Shown here one piece after another: positions 54,065-63,014 of a stretch of DNA of 64,000 bases (within the stretch, counting starts at the first letter, position 1; the number at the start of each line of letters is the position of its first letter). The stretch spans positions 1-64,000 of the forward strand of contig NZ_JAKGSB010000010.1 in the NCBI RefSeq assembly GCF_021568905.1. Direction: 5' to 3'. The stretch is from Zavarzinia marina (GTDB lineage: Bacteria > Pseudomonadota > Alphaproteobacteria > Zavarziniales > Zavarziniaceae). A program made the position numbers and the translations under genes. Below the pieces are notes generated by a model, which saw only the letters and a program-made list of their open reading frames with translations, was not told the origin of the DNA and did not search any database.

Positions 54065-55405
54065 ATGACCGAGACGCATCTCACCGCGCGCTACCCGCGC
54101 TATACGAGCTTCCCGACCGCGCCGCACTTCCACGGCGGGATCGACGGCGAGACCTATGCCGAATGGCTCTATCGCCTGCCGGCGGATCGGGATCTGTCGC
54201 TCTACGTCCATGTGCCCTATTGCGACTCGCTGTGCTGGTTCTGCGGTTGCCACACGAAGGTGATGAACCGCGCCGGACCGGTGACGCGTCTCGTCACCGC
54301 GCTGGCGACGGAGGCCGGCCTGGTTGCCGAGGCCATGGGCCGGCGGCCCCATCTCTCGCATCTGCATTTCGGCGGCGGCAGCCCGACCATTCTCTCCCCG
54401 CGCGACGTCCATCACCTGATGGCCAGCCTGCGCAAGAGTTTCGAGATCGACGAGACGACCGAGATCGCGGTCGAGATCGACCCGCGCGACATCGACGACG
54501 CCAAGCTCGACGCCTGGGCCGAGGCGGGCATGACCCGCGCCAGCATCGGCTGCCAGGATCTGGACGAGCGGGTGCAGCGGGCGATCAACCGCATCCAGCC
54601 CCTGTCGGTCATCACCCGCGCCATCGAGGGGCTGCGCGCGCGCGGCATCACCTCGATCAACATCGATCTCGTCCACGGCCTGCCGCTGCAGACCGTGGAG
54701 GGCGTGCAGAAGACGCTGGCGGCGATCCTCGCCCTGTCGCCCGACCGCATCGCCCTCTTCGGCTATGCCCATGTGCCGCAGCTGAAGGCCCATCAGCGCC
54801 TGATCCCGACCGAAATCCTGCCCGGCCCCGAAGAGCGCCACGCCCAGGCCGGCGCCGCCTTCGACATGATCACCGCCGCCGGCTACGAGGCGATCGGCCT
54901 CGATCATTTCGCCCGGCCGACGGATTCCCTGGCCCAGGCCGCCGCCACCGGGCGCCTGCACCGCAATTTCCAAGGTTACACCACGGACGATGCCGGCGTC
55001 CTGCTCGGCCTCGGTCCGTCGTCGATCGGCGAATTGCCCCAGGGCTATGTCCAGAACACGCCCGACATCACCGCCTGGCACAAGGCGATCGGTCAGGGCG
55101 TCTTCGCCACCGCCCGCGGCATCGCGCTGTCCTCTTCCGACCGGCTGCGCCGGGCGGTGATCGAGCGCCTGATGTGCGACTATCGGGTCGACGTCGACCA
55201 TGTCGCGGCGGGCCTGCGCCTGCACCCGGCACTGGTGAACGACGCCTGGTCCCGGTTGCTGCCCTATGCCGAGGAAGGCCTGATCGCCGTCGACGGCCAT
55301 CGCGTCGCCATCGAGCCGGAGGCCCGCGCCCTGGTCCAGATGATCGCCGCCGCCTTCGACGACCGCTTCACCCAGCCCGAACCCATGCCCGGCCGCGCCG
55401 CCTAG
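54065..55405 (+). CDS. hemN: Oxygen-independent coproporphyrinogen III dehydrogenase
   Basis: A 446-residue radical SAM enzyme making protoporphyrinogen IX without oxygen. The iron-sulfur motif is YCDSLCWFCGC (about residues 57-67), with family N-terminus RYPRYTSFPTAPHF. LHFGGGSPTIL and ASIGCQDLDERVQRAINR follow. The C-terminal HemN domain is intact. The start at 54065 leaves little room for a leader after the FNR box. It is divergent from ompW. Confidence 0.95.
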   Translation: MTETHLTARYPRYTSFPTAPHFHGGIDGETYAEWLYRLPADRDLSLYVHVPYCDSLCWFCGCHTKVMNRAGPVTRLVTALATEAGLVAEAMGRRPHLSHLHFGGGSPTILSPRDVHHLMASLRKSFEIDETTEIAVEIDPRDIDDAKLDAWAEAGMTRASIGCQDLDERVQRAINRIQPLSVITRAIEGLRARGITSINIDLVHGLPLQTVEGVQKTLAAILALSPDRIALFGYAHVPQLKAHQRLIPTEILPGPEERHAQAGAAFDMITAAGYEAIGLDHFARPTDSLAQAAATGRLHRNFQGYTTDDAGVLLGLGPSSIGELPQGYVQNTPDITAWHKAIGQGVFATARGIALSSSDRLRRAVIERLMCDYRVDVDHVAAGLRLHPALVNDAWSRLLPYAEEGLIAVDGHRVAIEPEARALVQMIAAAFDDRFTQPEPMPGRAA

Positions 55406-55455
55406 GCGACTCGCCCCTCCGGAAACACCAGGCACACCGGAAATACCGGTAAAAT

Positions 55456-55683
55456 TCAGCAGATGACCTGCGGCTCTTCCTCGCTGCAGACGATCAGATA
55501 TTGGTCGCCGCACAGGATCAGGTGAAAGCCCCGCCGCTTCACCTCCGCCTCCAGCATCGCCGTCGAGGAAAATCTATCGACATTCGCGATCTTGCGCCGG
55601 ATGACGCCGCCATCCCGCGCCGAATCGTGCTGAAACAATTTCTCGATCCACGCGTTCGCGGCGGGTTGTTCCTGATTTTCCAT
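55456..55683 (-). CDS. Small hypothetical protein
   Basis: A 75-residue protein with a hydrophobic strand near the C-terminus (GFHLILCGDQYLIVCSEE). AAGGAGT lies about 10 bases before ATG 55683. It has no known family. It reads convergently with hemN. Confidence 0.5.
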   Translation of the reverse strand: MENQEQPAANAWIEKLFQHDSARDGGVIRRKIANVDRFSSTAMLEAEVKRRGFHLILCGDQYLIVCSEEEPQVIC

Positions 55684-55705
55684 TCGCGGTCACTCCTTCT
55701 CCAGA

Positions 55706-55742
<37 letters not shown>

Positions 55743-55773
55743 GCCGAGAAGCCTGCTTCCGGCCCATCGCCCC

Positions 55774-56097
55774 CTAGCCGTGCGACGCCTCGATCGCCAC
55801 GCGAAGCCGGTCGGCACTGCGACGCGTGTCGGGCAGGTCCTGCACGAAGGCGAGAAAATAGAGTTGGCCGAGCGCGATCCTCGCGGCGGGCACGAGCGCC
55901 ACCGGCCATGACGCGGCGAGATCGGCGAGGCGGCCGTCCCCGGCCACCGCCAAGGCCGCGATCGCCTCGTGCAGACGATAGGCGCTCTCCGCGGGTGAGG
56001 CCGGCCCGACCGTCGAGGACGGATCGCGCGCCAGCCTGTCGATCTCGCGGAGAACGGCCGTGATGTCGTCGGCCACCTCGCGGGTGTCGCCACTCAT
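55774..56097 (-). CDS. Small helical hypothetical protein
   Basis: A 107-residue protein that is almost all helix (EVADDITAVLREIDRLARD, SAYRLHEAIAALAVAGDG, RIALGQLYFLAFVQDL). It has no known motif. ATG 56097 is preceded by AAGGCGG. It may share a transcript with the downstream 75-residue gene. Confidence 0.5.
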   Translation of the reverse strand: MSGDTREVADDITAVLREIDRLARDPSSTVGPASPAESAYRLHEAIAALAVAGDGRLADLAASWPVALVPAARIALGQLYFLAFVQDLPDTRRSADRLRVAIEASHG

Positions 56098-56519
56098 GCC
56101 GCCACCGCCTTTTCAAGATGACGGGCCGTGACATCGTCGGTAGTTTTGGCGCTGGGGTGGATGAATCGTCGCGGATTCAGGATCCACCCTCTCTGCCTAT
56201 GCGGTTCGGCCAGTGTCAGTGAGTTCGGGGCACCGGAACGCGTCACGATCGCGCCCTCGCCGCGCCGCGCCCATGCCGATCGGAGGGCCGGCAGCGGGTC
56301 GAGGTCGGGGGGACAACCATGCCGACGACACGGTTCGTACAATATGGCACGGGATTCGTCGGCCATCGCCCGACGCGGCCCGGTTGCCGATATTCGGGCG
56401 CTGAACACTTGCGCGCTTCACATCTCATTTCATCACACCCACCCCGCCCAGGGTGGACACCTTGCAGTCGCAACAACGAGCGTTCGGAGGTTCGAACGGG
56501 ATGAGCATACGATCGAAAG
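56098..56519. other. Intergenic stretch without a supported gene
   Basis: Several overlapping short frames on both strands are arginine/proline-rich shadows without ribosome sites. The composition becomes A+T-richer towards 56500. No RNA gene or repeat is recognised. Confidence 0.4.
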
Positions 56520-56610
56520 TTGTCACAGACAACGGCAAAAATCTTCATGCATCGACTTTTGCCGCCACGCTCCTTCTGAAGGTCATTTTTAACCATAAAT
56601 TCCAATGACC
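56520..56610 (+). promoter_or_regulatory. Nested inverted repeats ahead of XRE gene
   Basis: Three inverted repeats precede the start: TTGTC-ACA-GACAA (56520-56532), GGCAAAA...TTTTGCC (56534-56563) and GGTCATT...AATGACC (56581-56610), the last covering the start codon. They look like autoregulatory operators in an A+T-rich promoter. Confidence 0.5.
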
Positions 56611-57135
56611 TACATGCGGGCGACGGACAGCGACCCATCGATTGGAGAAGCGCCGCACTGGTCACCCGAGCTTGGATCGCGGATAAAAGCCGTTATAGAC
56701 CAACTCGGAGGATCGACAAAAGCCGCTTCCCTGGTCGGCGTGACCTATGAGCAGGTATCGAAATGGCGCGACGGCAAGGCCAGAGCGCCGTTCTCGGCGC
56801 TGGCCGCCCTGGCCAGGGCCGCCGGCCGATCGCTCGACTGGCTGGCCTATGGCGACGGCGCGACGCCGGCCAGACCAATACCGGCGGCATCGGTGCTCGA
56901 TGCCGAATTGATGGGCAGGGTCTATGAAGTCATCGTGCGGACGCACGAGGCCGAGGGGGCGCCCCTCGCGGCCATCGATGCCGGGCGCCTCGCGGCCGAA
57001 TACTACGAGCAGGTCGTCGCGTCGGTCGATGGCCCGGACGAATGGCAGCCCGCCCTCAAGATGCTCGCGGCACAACTGCGCAAGGCGATCCGTCGGGCGG
57101 CCGATACGGCGGGCGCCGGTTCCGCCAAGCCGTGA
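56605..57135 (+). CDS. XRE-family helix-turn-helix regulator
   Basis: A 176-residue protein. The helix-turn-helix (about 25-75) reads LGGSTKAASLVGVTYEQVSKWRDGKARAP, in parts KAASLVGVTYEQVSKWRDG. It resembles phage CI/Cro-type repressors, but no peptidase or LexA-like tail is visible; the C-terminus is helical and acidic. Operator-like repeats overlap its start. No phage genes are adjacent. Confidence 0.75.
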   Translation: MTYMRATDSDPSIGEAPHWSPELGSRIKAVIDQLGGSTKAASLVGVTYEQVSKWRDGKARAPFSALAALARAAGRSLDWLAYGDGATPARPIPAASVLDAELMGRVYEVIVRTHEAEGAPLAAIDAGRLAAEYYEQVVASVDGPDEWQPALKMLAAQLRKAIRRAADTAGAGSAKP

Positions 57136-57204
57136 GCCCCGGGCGGGCGGGAGGACGCCCCCGCGTCGATCCCGCGCCTTCCCGGTGCAGAAGCCGTGCA
57201 GGCT

Positions 57205-57993
57205 TCAGACGAAGATCGCGACGGATTGGCGGGCCGCCATCAGGGGCGTACCGTCCGCCGCCCAGAGGTACATGGCCTGGGCGGAATAGCCCGCCGCCAT
57301 GGTCTCGGCCCGGCTGACCATCAGGCACCAGCCGTCGCCGCCGGCCGGCGGATCGTTCAGAATCTCCATCGACCAGGTGACGGTGCTGATCGGCCCGAAG
57401 GCCGGAAAGCGCACCATGGCGGCGGGCGGCGGGGCATCGGCCATGGCGACCAGCGCCGTCAGATCGGCCGCCGCCGCCCGGTCCTCGTGGCGAAGCCAGA
57501 GCTTGTATTCCGGTCTCTCGCCCATGGAGAAGGGCACGCCGCCGCCGGCATCCAGCATCTCGAACTGATGGGCGAAATTGGGCCGGGGGCCGCCCCGGAA
57601 GAAATCGGTGCAGGTGGCGGGATCGGGTGCCGCCGGCATGGGCAGGCCGTCGAAGGCGACGGCCGAATCGCGCGCGGTCCCGAAGCTGAGCAGCGCGCGG
57701 GTGGCGAGCCCCGCCTCCCCCGACAGATCGACGCCGACGAAGGCCATGGACTTGCCCCGACGCAACACCGACGGTCGGATCTCGAGGGCACCGGCGCCCG
57801 GCCCGATGAAGGCGAATTGCGCGGCCCTGAGCGGCGGCAGGCCGTCGATCAGGCGCAGCGCCGCCTCGAGGCAGAGCGCGGCGGAGGCCCCGCCATAGAG
57901 TGTGCGGCCCTGCAGCCAGTCGTCGGTGGCGGTGACGCCAAGACCGCCCTCGATCGGGGCGAGAGCGGCGAGGAATTCGGTGAAGCTGGTCAT
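57205..57993 (-). CDS. Acyl-CoA thioesterase family protein
   Basis: A 262-residue double-hotdog thioesterase. The N-terminal half has DDWLQGRTLYGGASAAL and RAAQFAFIGP; the C-terminal half has the tandem domain typical of TesB/4HBT_3-like enzymes. It would hydrolyse acyl-CoA to free acid and CoA. ATG 57993 gives the natural N-terminus (MTSFTEFLAAL). It is convergent with the XRE gene. Confidence 0.8.
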   Translation of the reverse strand: MTSFTEFLAALAPIEGGLGVTATDDWLQGRTLYGGASAALCLEAALRLIDGLPPLRAAQFAFIGPGAGALEIRPSVLRRGKSMAFVGVDLSGEAGLATRALLSFGTARDSAVAFDGLPMPAAPDPATCTDFFRGGPRPNFAHQFEMLDAGGGVPFSMGERPEYKLWLRHEDRAAAADLTALVAMADAPPPAAMVRFPAFGPISTVTWSMEILNDPPAGGDGWCLMVSRAETMAAGYSAQAMYLWAADGTPLMAARQSVAIFV

Positions 57994-58094
57994 GCCCGGG
58001 TCATTCTCGTCGTTGACGCAACCCGGCCAGACTAGCCGAAAGCGACGGCGTTTCCGCAAGCGCCGTCGCTCACCCCGTCATGGGCGCCCCCTCG

Positions 58095-61000
58095 TCACGG
58101 GGTCGCCAGCGACGAGGCGACGGCCGCCGCGAAACCGCCAAAAGTCGCCATGGCGCTCTGTCCCAGGGCGGCGGCGGGCAGCCGGGTGCCCAGGGCGTCT
58201 TCGAGCGACAGGATCATTTCGAGCATCATGATCGAATCGATGGTCGCATTGCCGTCCAGCCGCGTTTCGGCGCCGGGCTCCGCCACATTCTCGCGCCGCG
58301 CCCAGGACAGCAGATGGTCCAGGACGAAGGCCGCGTCGATCCGGGCGACCGCGCCGCCGGCGTCGCCGTCGACGACCGGCAGCGGTGCACTGCCGCCCTG
58401 CATCATCTCGCCCAGGGCGGCGCGATTGACCTTGCCGGTCGCCATGCGCGGAAATTCCGGCAGGGCCAGCACCCGGCGGGGCCGCACCACCGCGCCCACG
58501 GTCTCGGCGATGGCGCGGCGAACCTCCTCCACGACGTCGAGATCGGTCTCGACGGCGAGATCGGGCACGCTCGAGTCGGCCGATGCACCAGGCAATGCCA
58601 GGGCGCGGCGCACGCCGGGCACCGTCTCGGCGGCGCGCTCGATCTCCGAGAGGCTGAAGCGCCGACCGCCGACCTTGATGATCGAGTCCCGGCGCCCCAG
58701 CACCACCAGGCTGCCGTCGTCGCCCCACATGCCGTGGTCGCCGGGACACAGCACACGGATGCCGACGGCGGCGAAGGGATCGGTCCGCGCCATGAGGTCG
58801 TCCAGCTTGCCGAGCATGACATTGCCGCTGGCGACTTCGATCCGGCCCGAGACCCCCCTGGCCTCGATCGGCCGATCCTCGTCGTCGAGCAGGCGCAGGA
58901 CCGTGCCGGGAGTCGGAAAGCCCCCCGGGCTTCCGGTGGTCGCGGTCACCACCACCTCGTCCATGGTCCGGGTGGCGATATAGGTCGCCTCGCTCGCGCC
59001 ATAGCTGATGCAGAGCCGGGCATCGGGGAAGCGCGCCCGGACGGCCCGCATCAGCGGCACCGAGATCCGCTCGCCCCAGAGGAAGGCGAAGCGCAGCGAC
59101 GACGCGGGCCCCTCCGGCCCGGCGGCGGCGGTCAGGGCATGCCAGAGCGAGGCCGGCGCCGAGCAGAAGGTGATCGACCATTTGTCGAGATAGTCGCGCA
59201 GCAGGGCGGGCCGGATCACGGTTTCCGGCGGTGGCAGGAACAGGCAGGCGCCGCCCCGCAGGGCGGTCAGAATGTCCGGCATGTTCACCGTGTCCCAGCG
59301 CGCCAGGAAGACGGCGCGGTCCGACGCCCCGACCCCGAACAGGGCATCGACGCCGGTGCGGCGATCGTCGTTCACCGCCCCGCTCAGGACGACGCCGACG
59401 GGTGTTCCCGTGCTGCCCGAGGTGAAGACGACGCATTGGGGCAGATCGGCATCATAGGGCGGCAGTTCGGTCGCCGGCGCGAAGCCCTGGGTGATGTCGG
59501 CGAGGGCCGGCGCGTCGCCCGCATCGTCGACGATCAGCAGGGCGATATCCTGGCCCAGCAGCGCCCCGTGGCGATCGACGAAACCGGCGGTCGCGATCAC
59601 CAGATCGGGGCGGAGGCGCTCCAGCCGCGCGGCGACCTTCGCCGGGGTTTCGCCGGGATCGACGATGGCCCAGAGGCTGCCCGCCAGCGAAGCGGCCAGG
59701 GTGCCCGCAAGCAGCGCGGCCTCCGCCGGCAGGGCGAAGAGAACCCGATGCTGGCCGGAAAAGGGCCGTTCCGGCGTCGAATGCCGGGCGCAGATGCCCT
59801 GGTAATGCATCAGCAGGGCGGTAAGGCGCAGGCTCGCGTCGCGCAGATCCCCGAGGCGGAGCGCGCCGCGCCGCGAGAACAGCGCCAACCCGTCCGGGTC
59901 CCGTCGCGCCGACAGCACGAGATCCGCGACGAGGCCGTGCCGTGCTTCCGGGAAACGGTCGAGATAGCCCGCCACGGGCACGAGATCGCGGCGGACGGGC
60001 AGCCCGCCCCAGCGGCGGACGTATTTCGGCCGGATCGGGGCCTGGCATTCCAGGTTCAGCCGGCGCACGGCATTGCCGAACCGCTGGGTGAGCCAGCGCG
60101 CCCTGGTGACGGCGGAGCCGGCGGGTGGCATCGGCACCTCGATCATGTCGAGCACGATGCGACCGTCCCCGGCGCGGTAGCACAGCAGGGCGGCGCAGCG
60201 CGCCCCGGTTTCGACCGCGATGCGGAAGCTGAACACCGGGACGTCCAGCGGCACCAGGATCCAGGGCGCCAGCACCCGGTCGCGCGCCCGGTTCGCGAAA
60301 TCGACGACGACGTTCAGCATGCCGCCCTCGCGCAGCACGGCGGCGGCCTGGCTCGCCTGTTCGGCGGCGCTGGTATCGTCGCGCGGCACCCGGGTCGGGG
60401 GCACGGGCAGATGCTGGTGCAGGAACTGGTCGAGGGTGCCGTCACCCTCGACCTCGTCGTCGTCGCCATCGTTGCCCGCGCCGTTCAGGGAGCCGATGAC
60501 CACGGTCCGGATCCCGAGACTGGCCGCCGCATAAGTCGGCAGGTCGGAAATCCGGCCATAGGCGCTGGTGCCGTGAATGCCGGCGAGGAACAGCGCCCGG
60601 CCGGTACGGCGGCAGTCCGTCAGCAGATGCTCCGCGCGCGGCGTCAGCGCGGCACGGGCCCTGTACATGATTTCGAGCGCGGCCGTGTCGGAATAGGCAT
60701 CGTCCGGCACCATGGGATTGAAGCGCGGGAACATCGCGCTCTCGGTGGCGAAGCCCGAAGCCGCCAGGGCCGCCTCCGTCTCCGCGTGCTGCTCGTTCGC
60801 CAGGAGCGCCGCCCGGAACAGACGGTCCAGGGCCGGGGGGCAGGCCGCATCCGGCAGCCGCCCGACATTGTCCAGAAGTTCGCCGCACATGGCGGCCCAG
60901 AACGGCACGTCCCGTTCGGCCGGGTCCATGGAGCGGGTCCAGGCCAACATCTGTTCGAGCGCGCGCCGTTCCGAACCGCCCCTGTACTGAAGGCGCAGGA

Positions 61001-61919
61001 CCCGCAGGCGAAAACGCGGCGGCAGGGACTTCAGGCAGGCCGACCAGCGCGCATCGTCGTCCCCGCGCGGCCCATAGCCATAGACGGTGAGGACGGAGAC
61101 GACGTCGATCGCCTGCGCCAGGGAGGTAATCCAGCCGCCCCCCTGTTCCGCGAGCAGCGCGATCGCGGGTTCGCGGCGATTGTGGTGCAGCAGCAGCCGG
61201 GCCCGGCGGAGCACGGCCCATTCGTCGTCCGCCCCCTCGAGTTCCGCCAGGGCATCGCCGCGCGCGCCGAAGCGGGCGTGGCTGGCCACCAGTTGGCGCG
61301 CCAGGGCACTATCGCCGGGAGCCGCCGCCCGGGCGCGTTCGAGCACGTCGACCGCTTCGCGATAGCGGGCGATCTTCTCCAGGGCGCGGGCATGTTCCAG
61401 CGCGACGGCGGGCGCCCGGCGGCGGGCGGCGGGCAGGCCTTCGGCGAAGGCGACGGCAAGGTCGGGAGACCCGATTCGGCTCAGCTTGCCGACATGGGCA
61501 GCCAGATCCGCATCACCGGCGCCGGCGCCCGGCTGATTCTCGGTGATCTTGCCGAGAATGCGCCGGCGTTCCCGTTCCTCGAACGCGTCGACCCGGTCCG
61601 CGAAAGTGTCGAGATCGCCTTCGCTGCCCGCCAGCATCTGGTGGAGCGTGGCCGGCACCGCCTCCGCCCACATCAGGTCGGCGAGCGCGAGCACGGACTC
61701 GTCGCGGCCCGCGGCCCTGATGCAGGCGATGGTACGGGCGGCCATGACGGCCAGCGTGACCTCCGGCGGGCGCAGGGCCCGAGGCCCGGGCCGCGCGGGC
61801 GGGCGGGCCGGTCGCGGTCCCTGCGCGGCATGATTTTCGATGAATCGGATCGCCCCATTCAAGACGAACGCGGCCCGCTCGTGAATCGACTGATCAACGG
61901 ATGAAACAAGAATGGTCAT
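58095..61919 (-). CDS. Acyltransferase-adenylation-carrier fusion protein
   Basis: A 1274-residue multidomain protein. Residues 1-430 are helical and TPR-like. About 430-660 resemble LpxL/HtrB-type acyltransferases (ALFLAGIHGTS; GGMLNVVVDFANRA; AVETGARCAALLCYR), but the usual acidic partner five residues after the His is not seen. About 690-1180 is an NRPS-like adenylation domain (FTSGSTGTPVGVVLSG at about 829, SYGASEATY, GRRDSIIKVGGRRFSLSEIE) ending in the catalytic-Lys region ATGKVNRA. The C-terminal carrier has the phosphopantetheine Ser in IDSIMMLEM (about 1228). Such a fusion could activate a carboxylate and acylate a lipid or sugar. The product is unknown. Confidence 0.75.
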   Translation of the reverse strand: MTILVSSVDQSIHERAAFVLNGAIRFIENHAAQGPRPARPPARPGPRALRPPEVTLAVMAARTIACIRAAGRDESVLALADLMWAEAVPATLHQMLAGSEGDLDTFADRVDAFEERERRRILGKITENQPGAGAGDADLAAHVGKLSRIGSPDLAVAFAEGLPAARRRAPAVALEHARALEKIARYREAVDVLERARAAAPGDSALARQLVASHARFGARGDALAELEGADDEWAVLRRARLLLHHNRREPAIALLAEQGGGWITSLAQAIDVVSVLTVYGYGPRGDDDARWSACLKSLPPRFRLRVLRLQYRGGSERRALEQMLAWTRSMDPAERDVPFWAAMCGELLDNVGRLPDAACPPALDRLFRAALLANEQHAETEAALAASGFATESAMFPRFNPMVPDDAYSDTAALEIMYRARAALTPRAEHLLTDCRRTGRALFLAGIHGTSAYGRISDLPTYAAASLGIRTVVIGSLNGAGNDGDDDEVEGDGTLDQFLHQHLPVPPTRVPRDDTSAAEQASQAAAVLREGGMLNVVVDFANRARDRVLAPWILVPLDVPVFSFRIAVETGARCAALLCYRAGDGRIVLDMIEVPMPPAGSAVTRARWLTQRFGNAVRRLNLECQAPIRPKYVRRWGGLPVRRDLVPVAGYLDRFPEARHGLVADLVLSARRDPDGLALFSRRGALRLGDLRDASLRLTALLMHYQGICARHSTPERPFSGQHRVLFALPAEAALLAGTLAASLAGSLWAIVDPGETPAKVAARLERLRPDLVIATAGFVDRHGALLGQDIALLIVDDAGDAPALADITQGFAPATELPPYDADLPQCVVFTSGSTGTPVGVVLSGAVNDDRRTGVDALFGVGASDRAVFLARWDTVNMPDILTALRGGACLFLPPPETVIRPALLRDYLDKWSITFCSAPASLWHALTAAAGPEGPASSLRFAFLWGERISVPLMRAVRARFPDARLCISYGASEATYIATRTMDEVVVTATTGSPGGFPTPGTVLRLLDDEDRPIEARGVSGRIEVASGNVMLGKLDDLMARTDPFAAVGIRVLCPGDHGMWGDDGSLVVLGRRDSIIKVGGRRFSLSEIERAAETVPGVRRALALPGASADSSVPDLAVETDLDVVEEVRRAIAETVGAVVRPRRVLALPEFPRMATGKVNRAALGEMMQGGSAPLPVVDGDAGGAVARIDAAFVLDHLLSWARRENVAEPGAETRLDGNATIDSIMMLEMILSLEDALGTRLPAAALGQSAMATFGGFAAAVASSLATP

Positions 61920-62039
61920 AAAATGGCCTGTCTTCGTTATCCCGTATCGCCCATGCTCTCGGCGCCCGCGGGTCAATTCGTTCGAGAATATCAAGTTGCG
62001 ACATGCTAAGCATTGGTGGCGCGAAATTCGGAGTCCTTC

Positions 62040-62858
62040 TTGAGTACGAACGCCTACGACGATATCGCGCCGTTCTATGCGGCGATGGTCCCTCCCACCA
62101 CGCGCGCCGGCCTCTATCCCGCCAATCCCGACATGGCATCGCGCATCGCGCGGCTTTCCGACGGCAGCCATATTCTCGACGCCGCCTGCGGCAGCGCCTA
62201 TGACGCGATCGCGATCAGCAGGGGATTGCCCGGGCTGTGCCAGCCGCCCCGCCGCTTCGTCGTCGCGTGCAACGACCGTTCCGCCGCCATGGTCCGCCAG
62301 GCCCGGGAGAACTGCCGCCGCGTGCTGGGGGCGGAACTTGAAATGCGGCAATGCGCCATGGCGGCCCTGGCCGATGTACCCGAATGGCGCGGGCGATTCG
62401 ACCTGGTGATCGCGCCCAACGCCCTGACGACCCTGTCCGACACCCAGGATCTCGGCGACTATCCCGACTATCTGCTCGACTGTCTCGCCGGCATGCGCGC
62501 GGTGCTCAAGCCCGGCGGCACCCTGCTGGTCGACATGCGCGACTGGGACAGGGCCCACCCCCAGGCCTGGACCCTGACCCGGCGCGTCTACGAGGACGAC
62601 GACCTGCATTTCGTGGTCGATTACCGATGGGCCTTCGGCCCGACGGTCGACAGCGTCCACGAAGCACATATGACCATCTGGCAGGATGCGAAACGCGACA
62701 TCGCCATGGGCGAGGAAGACTATCGCTTCGCCGGGATCGGCAGCCGCGATCTCGCCACCCTGTTCGAACGGGCGCGCTTTTCGGTCGTGGCCGCCGAGCC
62801 GCAGGTCCGGGGCCTGGACCGCGAACCCTTCCTGACCTTCGAACTGCGCCGGGATTAG
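62040..62858 (+). CDS. Class I SAM-dependent methyltransferase
   Basis: A 272-residue methyltransferase. Motif I is ILDAACGSAYDAI; post-I region VVACNDRSAAMV; LVIAPNALTTLSD and LKPGGTLLVDMRDWD are motifs IV-V. GGAG lies 6 bases before TTG 62040, making it a better start than TTG 62013. It is divergent from the acyltransferase-adenylation fusion with 120 bp between, so a shared small-molecule pathway is possible. Confidence 0.75.
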   Translation: MSTNAYDDIAPFYAAMVPPTTRAGLYPANPDMASRIARLSDGSHILDAACGSAYDAIAISRGLPGLCQPPRRFVVACNDRSAAMVRQARENCRRVLGAELEMRQCAMAALADVPEWRGRFDLVIAPNALTTLSDTQDLGDYPDYLLDCLAGMRAVLKPGGTLLVDMRDWDRAHPQAWTLTRRVYEDDDLHFVVDYRWAFGPTVDSVHEAHMTIWQDAKRDIAMGEEDYRFAGIGSRDLATLFERARFSVVAAEPQVRGLDREPFLTFELRRD

Positions 62859-62910
62859 ACACCGCCTGGCCATTGACGCGCGCGGCGGTTCGGGCGTAAT
62901 TTGCCCGCCG

Positions 62911-62962
62911 TCGTGGGATTTGAGCCGGCTGGCTTGCGGCCACGTTAAAAACCGCTAAAAAG
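62911..62962 (+). ncRNA. SAM-II riboswitch
   Basis: P1 is CGTGG (62912-62916) with CCACG (62940-62944). The pseudoknot pairs GCGG (62936-62939) with CCGC (62952-62955). GATTTGAGCCGG, TTAAAAA and GCTAAAAAG are conserved positions. It is in the leader of metZ, 53 bp before its start, as expected for alphaproteobacteria. Confidence 0.93.
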
Positions 62963-62971
62963 CCGGGCGTG

Positions 62972-62997
62972 AAAACCCGGCCGAGGCCGGGTTTTTT
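62972..62997 (+). terminator. Intrinsic terminator between SAM-II element and metZ
   Basis: AAAACCCGG...CCGGGTTTT forms a hairpin followed by Ts (62992-62997). Upstream GCCGGG (62962-62967) can instead pair with CCCGGC (62976-62981). That gives a mutually exclusive antiterminator. Confidence 0.75.
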
Positions 62998-63014
62998 CGT
63001 GTGAGGACTTGATC

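Noticed and set aside
56128-56592. 154-codon plus-strand frame before the XRE gene
   Set aside because: Low-complexity basic sequence, no ribosome site, overlaps several equal alternatives.
56605-57135. Prophage remnant at the XRE gene
   Set aside because: No integrase, structural or lysis genes next to it.
58080-61904. 1274-codon plus-strand open frame opposite the acyltransferase-adenylation gene
   Set aside because: No motifs, His/Gln/Arg-rich composition; the minus-strand frame holds adenylation and carrier motifs.
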